The position numbers and the translations under genes were made by a program. From Rhodospirillaceae bacterium (lineage in GTDB: Bacteria > Pseudomonadota > Alphaproteobacteria > Rhodospirillales > Casp-alpha2): a stretch of 44,035 bases of DNA. A model generated the notes under the pieces. It was not told the origin of the DNA. It saw only the letters and a program-made list of their open reading frames with translations, and made no database searches. The stretch covers positions 1 through 44,035 of the forward strand of contig JABIPG010000039.1 in NCBI GenBank assembly GCA_018698795.1. The letters run 5' to 3'. Below are positions 27,816-36,959 of this stretch, piece after piece (position 1 is the first letter of the stretch; each line of letters starts with the position of its first letter).

Positions 27816-29032
27816 GCGTCTCCGCTAGCCGCCGCACGCGCGCTGATCCGGGGCAATGTCAAGATCGGCCAGTACACCACCGCCACAATCGCGTAGGCGA
27901 GCATCCAAAGCCCGCCGGCTGCGACCATTCCTTCGTTATAGAACTGCGGCAGCCATGCCGGCACCGCGATGCGCGTGATGGCGCTGACACTGATGAGCAG
28001 ATAAGCCGCTGTAATCATCGGCCCGACTTTCAGCGCCCGACCTGTGTGGCCCAGCGCGGCCCGAGTCATGACCGCGAGCGTCATGGAGCCCGCTGCGCCG
28101 ACCGTAAGTGCGTGGATGGCTGTCGCTTCCGATAGCATGCCAAAATGCGCCGCCGCCTTAAACGCTAGCCCGGCCACCAACCAGGCATAGGCGAGGTGTA
28201 GAACCCACACAATCGGCTCGCCCAATGTTTGCAGGCCGCGCCACCCGGCCAATCGGATGGCGTTTGCCACGGCTGCAACAAGCGCGACGGTGCCCGCAAC
28301 AGGCCCGTGTGGTTCGATCAACTCGGCAACGATGAGTATCGCAATAGAAGCGACGGATAGAATATCCAGGGGTTTGCGCGATACGGGTAGAATCTCGTGA
28401 CCCTCGCGGCGCAATGCATTGGTGGTAAATGCCGGCACCACCCGGCCGCCGATGATTGCAATGAGCAAGACAATGGTATCCAAGGCAAGCCGATAGGCCG
28501 TGCCTGAAACCCCGTTCAACAATCCCGTCCATTGGGCGTGGGCCAGAGCGTTGGCAATGAACAGCAACGTCAAGATCGGTACAAAAACGAAATTTCTCGG
28601 CGCCCAACGCTGAAACAGCGCCTTGGCGACCAGCAGCAACAATAGCGGTATAAATGCCAGATCCAGCGCGGCCACCACGAACGCCGGCAGGTAGGCGGAA
28701 AACCAAATGGCGGCGCGTCCGATCAACCAAACCGCGGACAACAGCGCCAAGATCGGCCCGTGTACAGGTTTCGAACTGGTCCAGTTCGGCACCGCAGTCA
28801 GGAAAAATCCGGTGATTGCCGCCAGGGTGTAGCCAAACAGCATCTCGTGTGCGTGCCATTCATGCGGTGCGATGGCGATAGTTGGGCGCAGAACCTGGCC
28901 GTTCATAGCGTGCAGCCCGATCCATGCCAGCCATGCCGCCATGGACAGCGCCGCGAACGTGAAGGCAAACAGAAAAAACGGGCGGAACCCATACGAAAAG
29001 AATTCAGCCCAAGTGAAACGGCGATCAGTCAT
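27812..29032 (-). CDS. nnrS: NnrS family heme-copper membrane protein
   Basis: FFSYGFRPFFLFAF, APHEWHAHEMLFGYTLAAITGFFLTAVPNWT, polytopic, TRAALGHTGRAL. Confidence 0.93.
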   Translation of the reverse strand: MTDRRFTWAEFFSYGFRPFFLFAFTFAALSMAAWLAWIGLHAMNGQVLRPTIAIAPHEWHAHEMLFGYTLAAITGFFLTAVPNWTSSKPVHGPILALLSAVWLIGRAAIWFSAYLPAFVVAALDLAFIPLLLLLVAKALFQRWAPRNFVFVPILTLLFIANALAHAQWTGLLNGVSGTAYRLALDTIVLLIAIIGGRVVPAFTTNALRREGHEILPVSRKPLDILSVASIAILIVAELIEPHGPVAGTVALVAAVANAIRLAGWRGLQTLGEPIVWVLHLAYAWLVAGLAFKAAAHFGMLSEATAIHALTVGAAGSMTLAVMTRAALGHTGRALKVGPMITAAYLLISVSAITRIAVPAWLPQFYNEGMVAAGGLWMLAYAIVAVVYWPILTLPRISARAAASGDA

Positions 29033-29101
29033 CTTATCCCCCCATGAACGGATAAGGACATGGTGTCGTCTCCGGTAAAAAGCAAGGTTTATGGAAAAGC
29101 G

Positions 29102-29527
29102 TCACTGGGCGACCTTAACGTAGCCCCGCATGTTTTCTTGTTCCCAATGAGGTCCACAGAGATACGGGTAGGCGCCGCTTTCAGTGAAGGTGTGCTGCCA
29201 AACTTCTTCGGGGAAAAACCGTTCGGATTCCGCGATGCCGGCTTCCTTCATCCACACACTGTGGCTGGTGCGCCGGTCGACATTGATCCAACGCACCGTG
29301 GTGCCGGGTTTCACGGTCAGGTTGGCGGGGCAGAAGTTGTACTTATACAACTTCACGATCACCACGCCCGGCTCTGCTTTATAGTCCGGGAACATTTTTT
29401 CGAACCGCGCCTCCGCCTTGGCGCAGGCTTTCTTGCGCTCTTCGGTGACCTCGACCTCGCCGCCGGCGATTGCCGGCAGGGCAATTGCCGACAAAGTGGC
29501 TGCCAAAAGGCTACTTCTTAACCACAT
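29102..29527 (-). CDS. Periplasmic cupredoxin-domain protein
   Basis: Signal peptide; VKLYKYNFCPANLTVKPGTTVRWINVDRRTSHSVW...GAYPYLCGPHWEQENMRGYVKV: type 1 Cu-like ligands. Confidence 0.85.
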   Translation of the reverse strand: MWLRSSLLAATLSAIALPAIAGGEVEVTEERKKACAKAEARFEKMFPDYKAEPGVVIVKLYKYNFCPANLTVKPGTTVRWINVDRRTSHSVWMKEAGIAESERFFPEEVWQHTFTESGAYPYLCGPHWEQENMRGYVKVAQ

Positions 29528-31265
29528 TGATCTCCGCCTCCGGATTGTCCAGGGCCAGCCTGTACTCCAGCGACACGTGGTGGAAGCGCGCCGTGGTGTA
29601 ATCGTCGTGGATGGCGAAGCCGACCGTGTAGGTCTTGCCGGGCTCGAATGTTACCCCACCGGGCTGCGTGGCGGCCAGTGGGCGGGTCAGGGTGACCGTC
29701 CAGGTGCCGTTTTCCAACGAGCCGGTGCCGGTGATCTTCTGTGATGGCTGCAGTTTACGATCTGCCATCACCAAACCTTCTTCGACCGTATTGTCCTTGG
29801 ACTTGTAGCGGAACAGATCCATGTACGCGCCCTCGGCGTATTTCGCATCGAGATCAGCCTTGTCGATCAGCTTGTCCCAAGCACCGCGCGGCTTGCCGTT
29901 CTTGCCCTTGTATTCAAGCTTGGTACGGCTGCCCTTGGTGTACTTGGTGACGCCGTCCGTGAGATCAATGACTTTTGCCGCTTCGCTGGCGGATAGCACA
30001 TCGGCTTTGGGGGCGTCGGGCATGTAGCGCGAGTCATGATGGCAGGTTACCCAGCAGCCCAGTTGCTCGGCGTCTTCAACCTTGCCGTCGTCAATCATGA
30101 CGGCGAGCTTGATTTGATTATCCGGGTCCATCTTGCCGCCATCGGCGAACGGTGCCGGTGTGTGCCCACTATCGGGCCATTGGAACTTCAGCGTCATGTT
30201 GGTGCCGTCGTGTACGGCCTGCACGGCAACCTTGATGGAGCCGCGCTTACCCGGGATTGGGGCCGGTTCGACTTTTTCGCCACCGACGATCTTTTTACCC
30301 ATGTCGGACTGTTCGCCCTTGTGGCATTCCTGGCAACGGTCACCGGCGCGGCGTACTGCGCGGCCACCACCGTGGTCAGAGCCTTTGAGCACCCACTCCA
30401 ACGAAGCTTGGCCCGGATACAGCATTGTCACATCAACCGGCTCTACGCCGCTCATGTCAGGACCACCGCTGGCAGGCGCGGCCGCAACCGGTGTGGCAGC
30501 AGCTTTCGCCATTTCCGCAGCTTTGGCCGCTTCCGCGGCTTTCTTGGCGGCGGCTTCTTCTGCGGCTTTTTTCGCAGCTGCTTCGGCGACCTTTTTAGCC
30601 GCCGCGGCGTCGGCAGCTTTTTTGGCTGCGATAGCCGCTTCCTCGGCCTTCGAGATCAGGCGGCGCGAATCGGCTTTGCCGTCGTAGGGGTCATCGTCCT
30701 CGCCCAACAATTTATGTACGGCTCGATGCGCGATACCTTTGTGGCAATCGATGCAGGTCAGGCCCTCGGATTGTGCGTCCTTGTGGCGTTTGGTGGCGCG
30801 GCGTTTCTGGATGCCGGTTTTCATGGCATCCCATGAGTGGCAGTTGCGGCATTCACGCGAGTCGGTTTGCTTCATCGCCCTCCAGACGTTCTTGGCCAGC
30901 GTCAGACGTTTATCCTCGAACTTCTCCGGTGTATCGATGGTGCCGAGCGCCTTGTGCAGAAGTTCGCCTGAGGCCTGAACCTTACGGACAAGCTTGTGCA
31001 CCCACGGGTCCGGCACATGGCAATCGGAACAGGTCGCCTGCACACCGGTGCGGTTCTGGTAATGGATGGTTTCTTTGTATTCAGCGTAGACGTTTTCCTC
31101 CATCTCGTGGCACGAGATGCAGAATTCCATGGTGTTGGTGGCTTCCATAGCGGTATTGAAGCCGCCCCAGAAGATAACGCCTGCAAAAGCGCCGACTACG
31201 AAAATGGAGCCCCAGGTGTAACGAACCGTCGGCTGCCAGAACCAATTCCAAATCCGTCCAATCAT
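29511..31265 (-). CDS. NapC/NirT tetraheme-type cytochrome fused through an Ala/Lys-rich linker to a c-heme / EB_dh-like heme-binding domain
   Basis: CISCH, CSDCH, CRNCH, CIDCH (NapC/NirT); linker AEEAAIAAKKAADAAAAKK...; CQECH; CWVTCHHD (CX3CH); EB_dh-like NGTWTVTLTRPLAA...YTVGFAIHDDYTTARFHHVSLEYRLAL. Confidence 0.85.
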   Translation of the reverse strand: MIGRIWNWFWQPTVRYTWGSIFVVGAFAGVIFWGGFNTAMEATNTMEFCISCHEMEENVYAEYKETIHYQNRTGVQATCSDCHVPDPWVHKLVRKVQASGELLHKALGTIDTPEKFEDKRLTLAKNVWRAMKQTDSRECRNCHSWDAMKTGIQKRRATKRHKDAQSEGLTCIDCHKGIAHRAVHKLLGEDDDPYDGKADSRRLISKAEEAAIAAKKAADAAAAKKVAEAAAKKAAEEAAAKKAAEAAKAAEMAKAAATPVAAAPASGGPDMSGVEPVDVTMLYPGQASLEWVLKGSDHGGGRAVRRAGDRCQECHKGEQSDMGKKIVGGEKVEPAPIPGKRGSIKVAVQAVHDGTNMTLKFQWPDSGHTPAPFADGGKMDPDNQIKLAVMIDDGKVEDAEQLGCWVTCHHDSRYMPDAPKADVLSASEAAKVIDLTDGVTKYTKGSRTKLEYKGKNGKPRGAWDKLIDKADLDAKYAEGAYMDLFRYKSKDNTVEEGLVMADRKLQPSQKITGTGSLENGTWTVTLTRPLAATQPGGVTFEPGKTYTVGFAIHDDYTTARFHHVSLEYRLALDNPEAEINVVKK

Positions 31266-31367
31266 GTCCGGTGCTCTCCCTGCTTACCCGCCTGAAATTG
31301 CGGGCGTGATACCAACTAAAAAAATGTCAAAAAAAATATGCTGCGAAAAATTTGTCGACGAAGAGAA

Positions 31368-31392
31368 GAGGCGGATGGAAACCATCCGCCTC
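31368..31392 (-). terminator. Perfect hairpin in the nirS-nirT-like intercistronic gap
   Basis: GAGGCGGATGG-AAA-CCATCCGCCTC, 11-bp stem, 18 nt downstream of the nirS stop. Confidence 0.65.
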
Positions 31393-31409
31393 GCTCCTTC
31401 GTGTCAGCG

Positions 31410-33029
31410 TTAGGTCACGTGGTGGACCCGGTTGTAGACGTTGAATTTGCCGGTCGGCGTTTCCAGCCCCTTGATGCGGGCCTTCTCCTTAAGGGTTTTC
31501 GTGTCGTAGACAACGATTTCACCCTTCAACCAGTTCTTCTTGCCGCCACGAACCCAGACCGATACCCAGAACTCGCTGCCGTCCTGGTTAAATTCGGTGT
31601 GGGTGGCAAGCGCCGTTTCTTGTTCCGTGACTCGGATCGTCTTGACGATTTTGCCGGTCTTTTTGTCCAGGACCTGAATGGACTGCTGGACTTCTGGATC
31701 GGGATGTTTCGTCTGATCGAAGATCACGTAGTCGGATTTCGGATGGGTGCGGATGAACAGACCCGGACCATCTGATTCGACCGAGTAACAGGTCTTCCAG
31801 GCCATATCGGGGCGGCCTTTCGGATCGTTACCCCAGACCGTGACTTTGCCTTCGCCCAAGTGCGTGGTGCCGGCAACCGGACCACATTTTGGGTCGACCC
31901 AGTTGGCGCCCGGACCCGGGTGCGGTTTCTTGCCGGTGACCAAGGAGCCGACAGCCTTACGGGTGACGGTGTCTTGGAATTCCATCCGGTTTGAAGCGTT
32001 GGCGGCGATCTGGAAGTAGCGCTGCGACGGATCGAAGAAGCCGTCATGCAGGTACTTGTTGGTGTTGATCATTTCGATCCGCAAATTGTCGATATCGGAA
32101 TAATCGACCTGCCACATTTGGCCCAATTCCTTAACGGCGACCATCCATGTCGGTGCTTTCGGCGTGTTGTAAACAGCGGCCACGCGGGCTTCGTTCACAT
32201 ACTCACCGTCGACGTTGACGCCACGGGTGGAAACCACTTTCAGCGGCTCCATCGTCTCGGCATCAAGAATCACGAAATGCGGCGGCCAGTAGGCACCACC
32301 AATGACGTATTTGTCTTTCCACTTACCATAGTGGGAAACGGCAACGTCACGGGCATCCGATGCAATCTGTGCGGTGGCCACCACTGCCGGTGGGTTCATC
32401 CACAGATCGATCTTCGACATCAGACCATCACGGCCCTGAGTGAACCAGAAACGACCGTCGGACGATTCTTTCATCACGTGGATGGCGTAGCCGGTATTGA
32501 GCTTGGTGACGACTTCCTTGGTGTCACCGTCGATGATGCCGATCTTGCCGGCATCACGCAGGATCACCATGAAGAAGTTCATCCAATTACGGCCATGCAT
32601 GGGCTTTTTGGGATAGTCTTCAGGTTTGATGTACGTCTTCCAGCGCTGCTTCATTTCGGCGAGAGTCATCTCTGCCGGGGGGGGCACATCCATTTGGATA
32701 TACGTGGCCATCTTCTTGATCTGCGCCTTGTCAAACAGATCGTCGAAGTTGTTCATGCCACCCTCGGTGCCGATCGCGATGATCTTCTCGAGACGTTTCT
32801 GGCCGAGTTTGCGGGTGTTTTTGGGCTCTAGGTTTTTGCCCGTCGCACCTTTACGCAGCACGCCGTGGCAGCCTGCGCAACGTTGGAAGTAGAGTGTTTT
32901 CGCTTCCTCGAAATCTTTCTCAGAGAGCGTTGGCTCCTGCGCGGCAGCGCCCGACGGTATGCCCATGTAGGCGATACCGGCGGCCAAGGCCAAGACGGGG
33001 GCGGTTAGTGTAAATTTCTTCATACTCAT
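31410..33029 (-). CDS. nirS: Cytochrome cd1 nitrite reductase
   Basis: CAGCH heme c domain, GMNNFDDLFDKAQIKKMATYIQMDVPPPAE; d1 propeller; HPGPGANWVDPKCGPVAGTTHLGEGKV. Confidence 0.96.
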   Translation of the reverse strand: MSMKKFTLTAPVLALAAGIAYMGIPSGAAAQEPTLSEKDFEEAKTLYFQRCAGCHGVLRKGATGKNLEPKNTRKLGQKRLEKIIAIGTEGGMNNFDDLFDKAQIKKMATYIQMDVPPPAEMTLAEMKQRWKTYIKPEDYPKKPMHGRNWMNFFMVILRDAGKIGIIDGDTKEVVTKLNTGYAIHVMKESSDGRFWFTQGRDGLMSKIDLWMNPPAVVATAQIASDARDVAVSHYGKWKDKYVIGGAYWPPHFVILDAETMEPLKVVSTRGVNVDGEYVNEARVAAVYNTPKAPTWMVAVKELGQMWQVDYSDIDNLRIEMINTNKYLHDGFFDPSQRYFQIAANASNRMEFQDTVTRKAVGSLVTGKKPHPGPGANWVDPKCGPVAGTTHLGEGKVTVWGNDPKGRPDMAWKTCYSVESDGPGLFIRTHPKSDYVIFDQTKHPDPEVQQSIQVLDKKTGKIVKTIRVTEQETALATHTEFNQDGSEFWVSVWVRGGKKNWLKGEIVVYDTKTLKEKARIKGLETPTGKFNVYNRVHHVT

Positions 33030-33097
33030 TTGCCTCCATGAGCAATTTCCGCTGACGATATATCCCCAATAATTACTGCTGTTGCGGCTCGTCCGCC

Positions 33098-33111
33098 TTA
33101 ACCGTGGTCAA
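33098..33111. promoter_or_regulatory. NNR-type box TTAAC-CGTG-GTCAA
   Basis: Imperfect palindrome in the nirS/nirE divergent gap; matches the site upstream of the eNOR-like operon. Confidence 0.65.
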
Positions 33112-33202
33112 GAATAATTGTGCAATGGCGTGATATTTGATGAATGAAATCGCGGCCTTTGTCGTCGCACAGTATTGCTGAAACCGGATGGGGAGTCCGA
33201 GC

Positions 33203-34009
33203 ATGAAAAACCGGGATGAAAAGCCTCGTGCGGTCGTGCATCTGGTGGGCGCCGGCCCCGGCGACCCCGAACTCTTGACGCTAAAGGCGTTGCGGTTGAT
33301 CGAGGCTGCAGACGTTGTTGTTTATGACCGTTTGGTATCGCTCGAGATCATGGCTCTCGTGCCCGAAGGCGCATCGCGCATTAATGTCGGCAAGCAACCC
33401 AATTGCCATCCTGTGCCGCAAAATGAGATCAATCAGCTGCTGGCCAGTCTGGCCAAGCCGGGTCGTTTGGTCGTGCGCCTGAAGGGCGGTGACCCGTTCC
33501 TGTTCGGGCGCGGTAGCGAAGAGGCGGCTCATTTATATGCATGCGGCATCGATTACAAAGTCGTGCCAGGTGTCACGTCGGCATCGGGGTGTGCGGCGGC
33601 TGTTGGTCTGCCCTTGACCCATCGCGGTCTTTCCCGGGGTGTGCGGTTCGTCACCGGGCATTGCCGCGAGGACGCGCCGTTGGATTTCGATTGGCGCGGG
33701 CTGGCTGATCCGGAAACCACGCTGGTTGTTTATATGGGGCGCGCCAACATGGCACAGATTGCCGTGCGCCTGATCGCCGAAGGATTGGCGGCGGCAACCC
33801 CTGTGCTGGCTGTTTGTAATGGCACACAGCCTAGCCAACGCCACGTCATTGCACCCCTGGGTGAGATTTCTCAAGCCACGTCCGATGCCGACCTGGACGG
33901 CCCGGTATTGTTTGTCATCGGCGCCGTGGCCAGCCTGGCGAGTGAACTGGGTATCGATGCGGGGCTGGCGGAAATTCCGCCGCCCATACTGGAAGCCAGC
34001 CATGGTTAG
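33203..34009 (+). CDS. nirE: Uroporphyrinogen-III C-methyltransferase
   Basis: HLVGAGPGDPELLTLKALRLIEAADVVVYDRLVS; RLKGGDPFLFGRGSEEA; alternative start 33188. Confidence 0.93.
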   Translation: MKNRDEKPRAVVHLVGAGPGDPELLTLKALRLIEAADVVVYDRLVSLEIMALVPEGASRINVGKQPNCHPVPQNEINQLLASLAKPGRLVVRLKGGDPFLFGRGSEEAAHLYACGIDYKVVPGVTSASGCAAAVGLPLTHRGLSRGVRFVTGHCREDAPLDFDWRGLADPETTLVVYMGRANMAQIAVRLIAEGLAAATPVLAVCNGTQPSQRHVIAPLGEISQATSDADLDGPVLFVIGAVASLASELGIDAGLAEIPPPILEASHG

Positions 34010-34358
34010 GGCGCGCGTCAGGATGGGGATCCAAGCGTATACTGCAATCAGCGTTTTCGCGGCCATTGTTGGGCTTAGCATGGGCGCGGTTGCCACAGGT
34101 GCAGATATGGCGCCGGAACGCCGCGCCGATCTGATGAATTTGTTGGTGCAAGACTGCGGCTCATGCCACGGCCTGACGATGAAGGGCGGTTTGGGTTCGC
34201 CGTTGCTGCCCGCCAACTTGGAAGGCAAGGATGCTGACGTGCTGGCGGAAGTGATCCTCGACGGTATCCCCGATACGCCGATGCCGCCCTGGCGTGGCCA
34301 GTTGACTGAAGCAGAGGCCATTTGGATGGCTGAGCAATTGAAAAAAGGAATTAAATGA
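34002..34358 (+). CDS. nirC: Periplasmic c-type cytochrome NirC-like
   Basis: Signal peptide, CGSCHGLTMKGGLGSPLLPANL, MPPWRGQLTEAEAIWMAEQLKKG. Confidence 0.85.
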   Translation: MVRARVRMGIQAYTAISVFAAIVGLSMGAVATGADMAPERRADLMNLLVQDCGSCHGLTMKGGLGSPLLPANLEGKDADVLAEVILDGIPDTPMPPWRGQLTEAEAIWMAEQLKKGIK

Positions 34359-35554
34359 TGGGTGGTTCGATTTCTCCTATCGTTCGCATCACATTGCTCG
34401 CTCTTGTCGCATTGGCGGCTTATGTCGCCAGCCCGCGCGCCGCCGAGCTGCGCGGCAGTGGCGATCTCGGCATCATCGTTGAGCGCGCCACCGGTCGGGT
34501 GCAGGTGATTGAAACCACCAATCGGACCCGTCTCGCCACCGTGGAGGGGTTGGGTGATCTCAGCCATGCATCGGCGGTGTTTTCGCGAGATCAACGCTAC
34601 GCCTATGTGTTCGGGCGCGACGGTGGTTTGACCAAAGTGGACGTGCTGGATCCGAAAATCGTTGGCCGCGTCATCCAGGGCGGCAACTCCATCGGTGGCG
34701 CCATCTCGCAGGACGGCAAGCTGGTGGCGGTGTCCAATTATAAGCCAGGCGGCGTGAAGGTTTTCAATTCCGATACGCTGGAATTGGTCGCCGATATTCC
34801 TGCCGTTGACGCCGATGGCGTGCGTTCCAAGACAGTCGGCTTGGTGGATGCACCGGGCCAGCGGTTCGTTTTCAGCCTGTACGATGCCGGCGAGATTTGG
34901 ATCGCCGACTTCAGCGCCGGCAGCACACCGAAGATCACCAAGTTCCCGGGAATCGGCAAACTTCCCTACGATGCGCTGGTAACCGATGACGGTCGTTATT
35001 ATATCGCGGGTTTGTTTGGTGAGGACGGCATGGCGATGCTCGACTTGTGGTCGCCGGAGAAGGGCGTGACGCGCATTCTCGACGGCTACGGCAAGGGCGA
35101 GAAAAAACTTCCAGTCTACAAGATGCCGCACCTGGAAGGCTGGGCTAAGGCCGGTGATCACATTTATCTGCCGGCCATCGGACGCCACGAATTGCTGATC
35201 GTCGATCCGAGCAATTGGAAAGAAGTCGGACGGATCCAGGTGCACGGCCAGCCGGTATTTGCCGTGGCGCGTCCCGACGGTCGCCAAGTCTGGGTCAATT
35301 TCGCGCACCCCAATAACGACACTGTGCAGGTGATCGACGTTCCGAGCCAGAAGATCATCCATCAGTTCGCACCGGGCAAAGCCATCCTGCACCTGGAGTT
35401 CACGCCGAGGGGTGAGCAGGTTTGGATATCGGTGCGTGATGTCGGCAAGGTCGAGGTCTACGACACCGAGACATTCGCCAAGATCACCGAATTGCCCGCC
35501 GACAAACCAAGCGGCATTTTCCTGTCTGCCCGTGCCCACCGGACGGGGCTCTGA
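34355..35554 (+). CDS. nirF: Heme d1 biosynthesis protein NirF
   Basis: Propeller GDLGIIVERATGRVQVIETTNRTRLATVEGLGDLSHASAVFSRDQRYAYVFGRDGGL; lies between nirC and nirD. Confidence 0.93.
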   Translation: MMGGSISPIVRITLLALVALAAYVASPRAAELRGSGDLGIIVERATGRVQVIETTNRTRLATVEGLGDLSHASAVFSRDQRYAYVFGRDGGLTKVDVLDPKIVGRVIQGGNSIGGAISQDGKLVAVSNYKPGGVKVFNSDTLELVADIPAVDADGVRSKTVGLVDAPGQRFVFSLYDAGEIWIADFSAGSTPKITKFPGIGKLPYDALVTDDGRYYIAGLFGEDGMAMLDLWSPEKGVTRILDGYGKGEKKLPVYKMPHLEGWAKAGDHIYLPAIGRHELLIVDPSNWKEVGRIQVHGQPVFAVARPDGRQVWVNFAHPNNDTVQVIDVPSQKIIHQFAPGKAILHLEFTPRGEQVWISVRDVGKVEVYDTETFAKITELPADKPSGIFLSARAHRTGL

Positions 35555-35557
35555 GCC

Positions 35558-36010
35558 ATGAACCTCGACATCAACCAGATGCGGCTTTTGAATGAATTCC
35601 AGCGCGATTTTCCGTTGGAACCTCGGCCCTTCGCCCGCATTGCCGAAACACTTGGTATGAGCGAGGACGAGGTGCTGGCGGTGCTGCGTGAACTCTCAGA
35701 GGCCGGTGCTATCAGCCGCGTTGGTGCCGTGGTTCGGCCCAACTCCGTCGGTGCCAGCACACTGGCGGCCATGCGGGTGCCCGAAGAGCGATTGGAATCG
35801 GTGGCCGATCACGTGAGCGCTCGGCCCGAGGTCAACCATAACTACGAACGCGATCACGACATCAATCTCTGGTTCGTGGTTGTGGCTGAAAGCCGCGATG
35901 CGGTCTTAGCCGTATTGAGCGAAATCGAGACGGCGATGGAAATTCCCGTACTCGACTTGCCCTTGGTGACGCCGTTCCACATTGATTTGGGGTTTGATTT
36001 GCGATGCTGA
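35558..36010 (+). CDS. nirD: Siroheme decarboxylase subunit NirD-like (Lrp/AsnC type)
   Basis: LLNEFQRDFPLEPRPFARIAETLGMSEDEVL...VNHNYERDHDINLWFVV. Confidence 0.9.
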   Translation: MNLDINQMRLLNEFQRDFPLEPRPFARIAETLGMSEDEVLAVLRELSEAGAISRVGAVVRPNSVGASTLAAMRVPEERLESVADHVSARPEVNHNYERDHDINLWFVVVAESRDAVLAVLSEIETAMEIPVLDLPLVTPFHIDLGFDLRC

Positions 36011-36516
36011 TTGACGCCACCGACGAAACCTTGCTCGCAGTTATTTCCGATGGCTTGCCGTTGGTTGTCGCCCCTTACGCGGCCATTGGCGAAAGGATTG
36101 GCCTGGGCGAGGCCGAGGTGATTTCGAGGCTGCGCGCGATGATCGAAACCGGTGTGATCAAACGCTTCGGCGTCATCGTGCGCCACCACGAGTTGGGCTT
36201 TGATGCCAACGCCATGGTGGTTTGGGATATCGAAGACGCGCTGGTGGCCGCCACCGGCCAGGCCATTGCAGCCAACCCCTGCGTGACGCTTTGTTATGAG
36301 CGCCCACGCCGGTTGCCCGATTGGCCCTACAACCTGTTTGCCATGATCCATGGCCGCGACCGTGATGCGGTGCTGGAGAAGGTCGCAGAAATCAATCGCA
36401 CCGCGGAATTGGGCTCGCGCCCGAACGATGTGTTGTTCAGCCTGCGCCGGTTCAAACAACGTGGCGCACGCTATTGCCGTCCGGCAGATCCAGCACTGCA
36501 ACGAGGGGTGGCGTGA
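36004..36516 (+). CDS. nirL: Siroheme decarboxylase subunit NirL-like
   Basis: Lrp/AsnC-like AHRb fold; IKRFGVIVRHHELGFDANAMVVWDI; CYERPRRLPDWPYNLFAMIHG. Confidence 0.82.
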   Translation: MLIDATDETLLAVISDGLPLVVAPYAAIGERIGLGEAEVISRLRAMIETGVIKRFGVIVRHHELGFDANAMVVWDIEDALVAATGQAIAANPCVTLCYERPRRLPDWPYNLFAMIHGRDRDAVLEKVAEINRTAELGSRPNDVLFSLRRFKQRGARYCRPADPALQRGVA

Positions 36517-36959
36517 TGGATCAGTTGGACCGGGCTATCATCAACGAGTTCCAGGGCGGGTTTCCGATTTCGGCCAGACCCTATGCCGAGGCCGCCGAAC
36601 GCGTCGGCATCGACGAGCAAGGCTTTATCGATCGTCTGCAAGTGTTGTTGGACGACGGCGTGCTCAGCCGTTTTGGGCCTATGTATCACGCCGAGAAACT
36701 CGGCGGCGGCCTGACATTGGCGGCGCTCGCCGTGCCCGAAGCCGATTTCGACAAAGTGGCCGAGGCGGTCAATGCGTTTCCCGAGGTCGCGCACAATTAT
36801 GCCCGCGAGCATCACCTGAATATGTGGTTCGTGCTGGCCACCGAAACGCCTGAGCGCGTTGGTGAGGTCATCGGTGAGATCGAAGAGGCGACGGGCTTGC
36901 CGGTTTTTAACATGCCAAAGCAAGAAGAGTACTTTGTCGGCTTAAGGTTTGAAGCATGA
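36516..36959 (+). CDS. nirG: Siroheme decarboxylase subunit NirG-like
   Basis: MDQLDRAIINEFQGGFPISARPYAEAAERVG...VAHNYAREHHLNMWFVLATE. Confidence 0.82.
   Translation: MDQLDRAIINEFQGGFPISARPYAEAAERVGIDEQGFIDRLQVLLDDGVLSRFGPMYHAEKLGGGLTLAALAVPEADFDKVAEAVNAFPEVAHNYAREHHLNMWFVLATETPERVGEVIGEIEEATGLPVFNMPKQEEYFVGLRFEA

Noticed and set aside
33533-35539. 668-aa minus-strand ORF
   Set aside because: Antisense to nirE-nirC-nirF, whose protein families are clear; composition is typical of GC-rich shadow ORFs.
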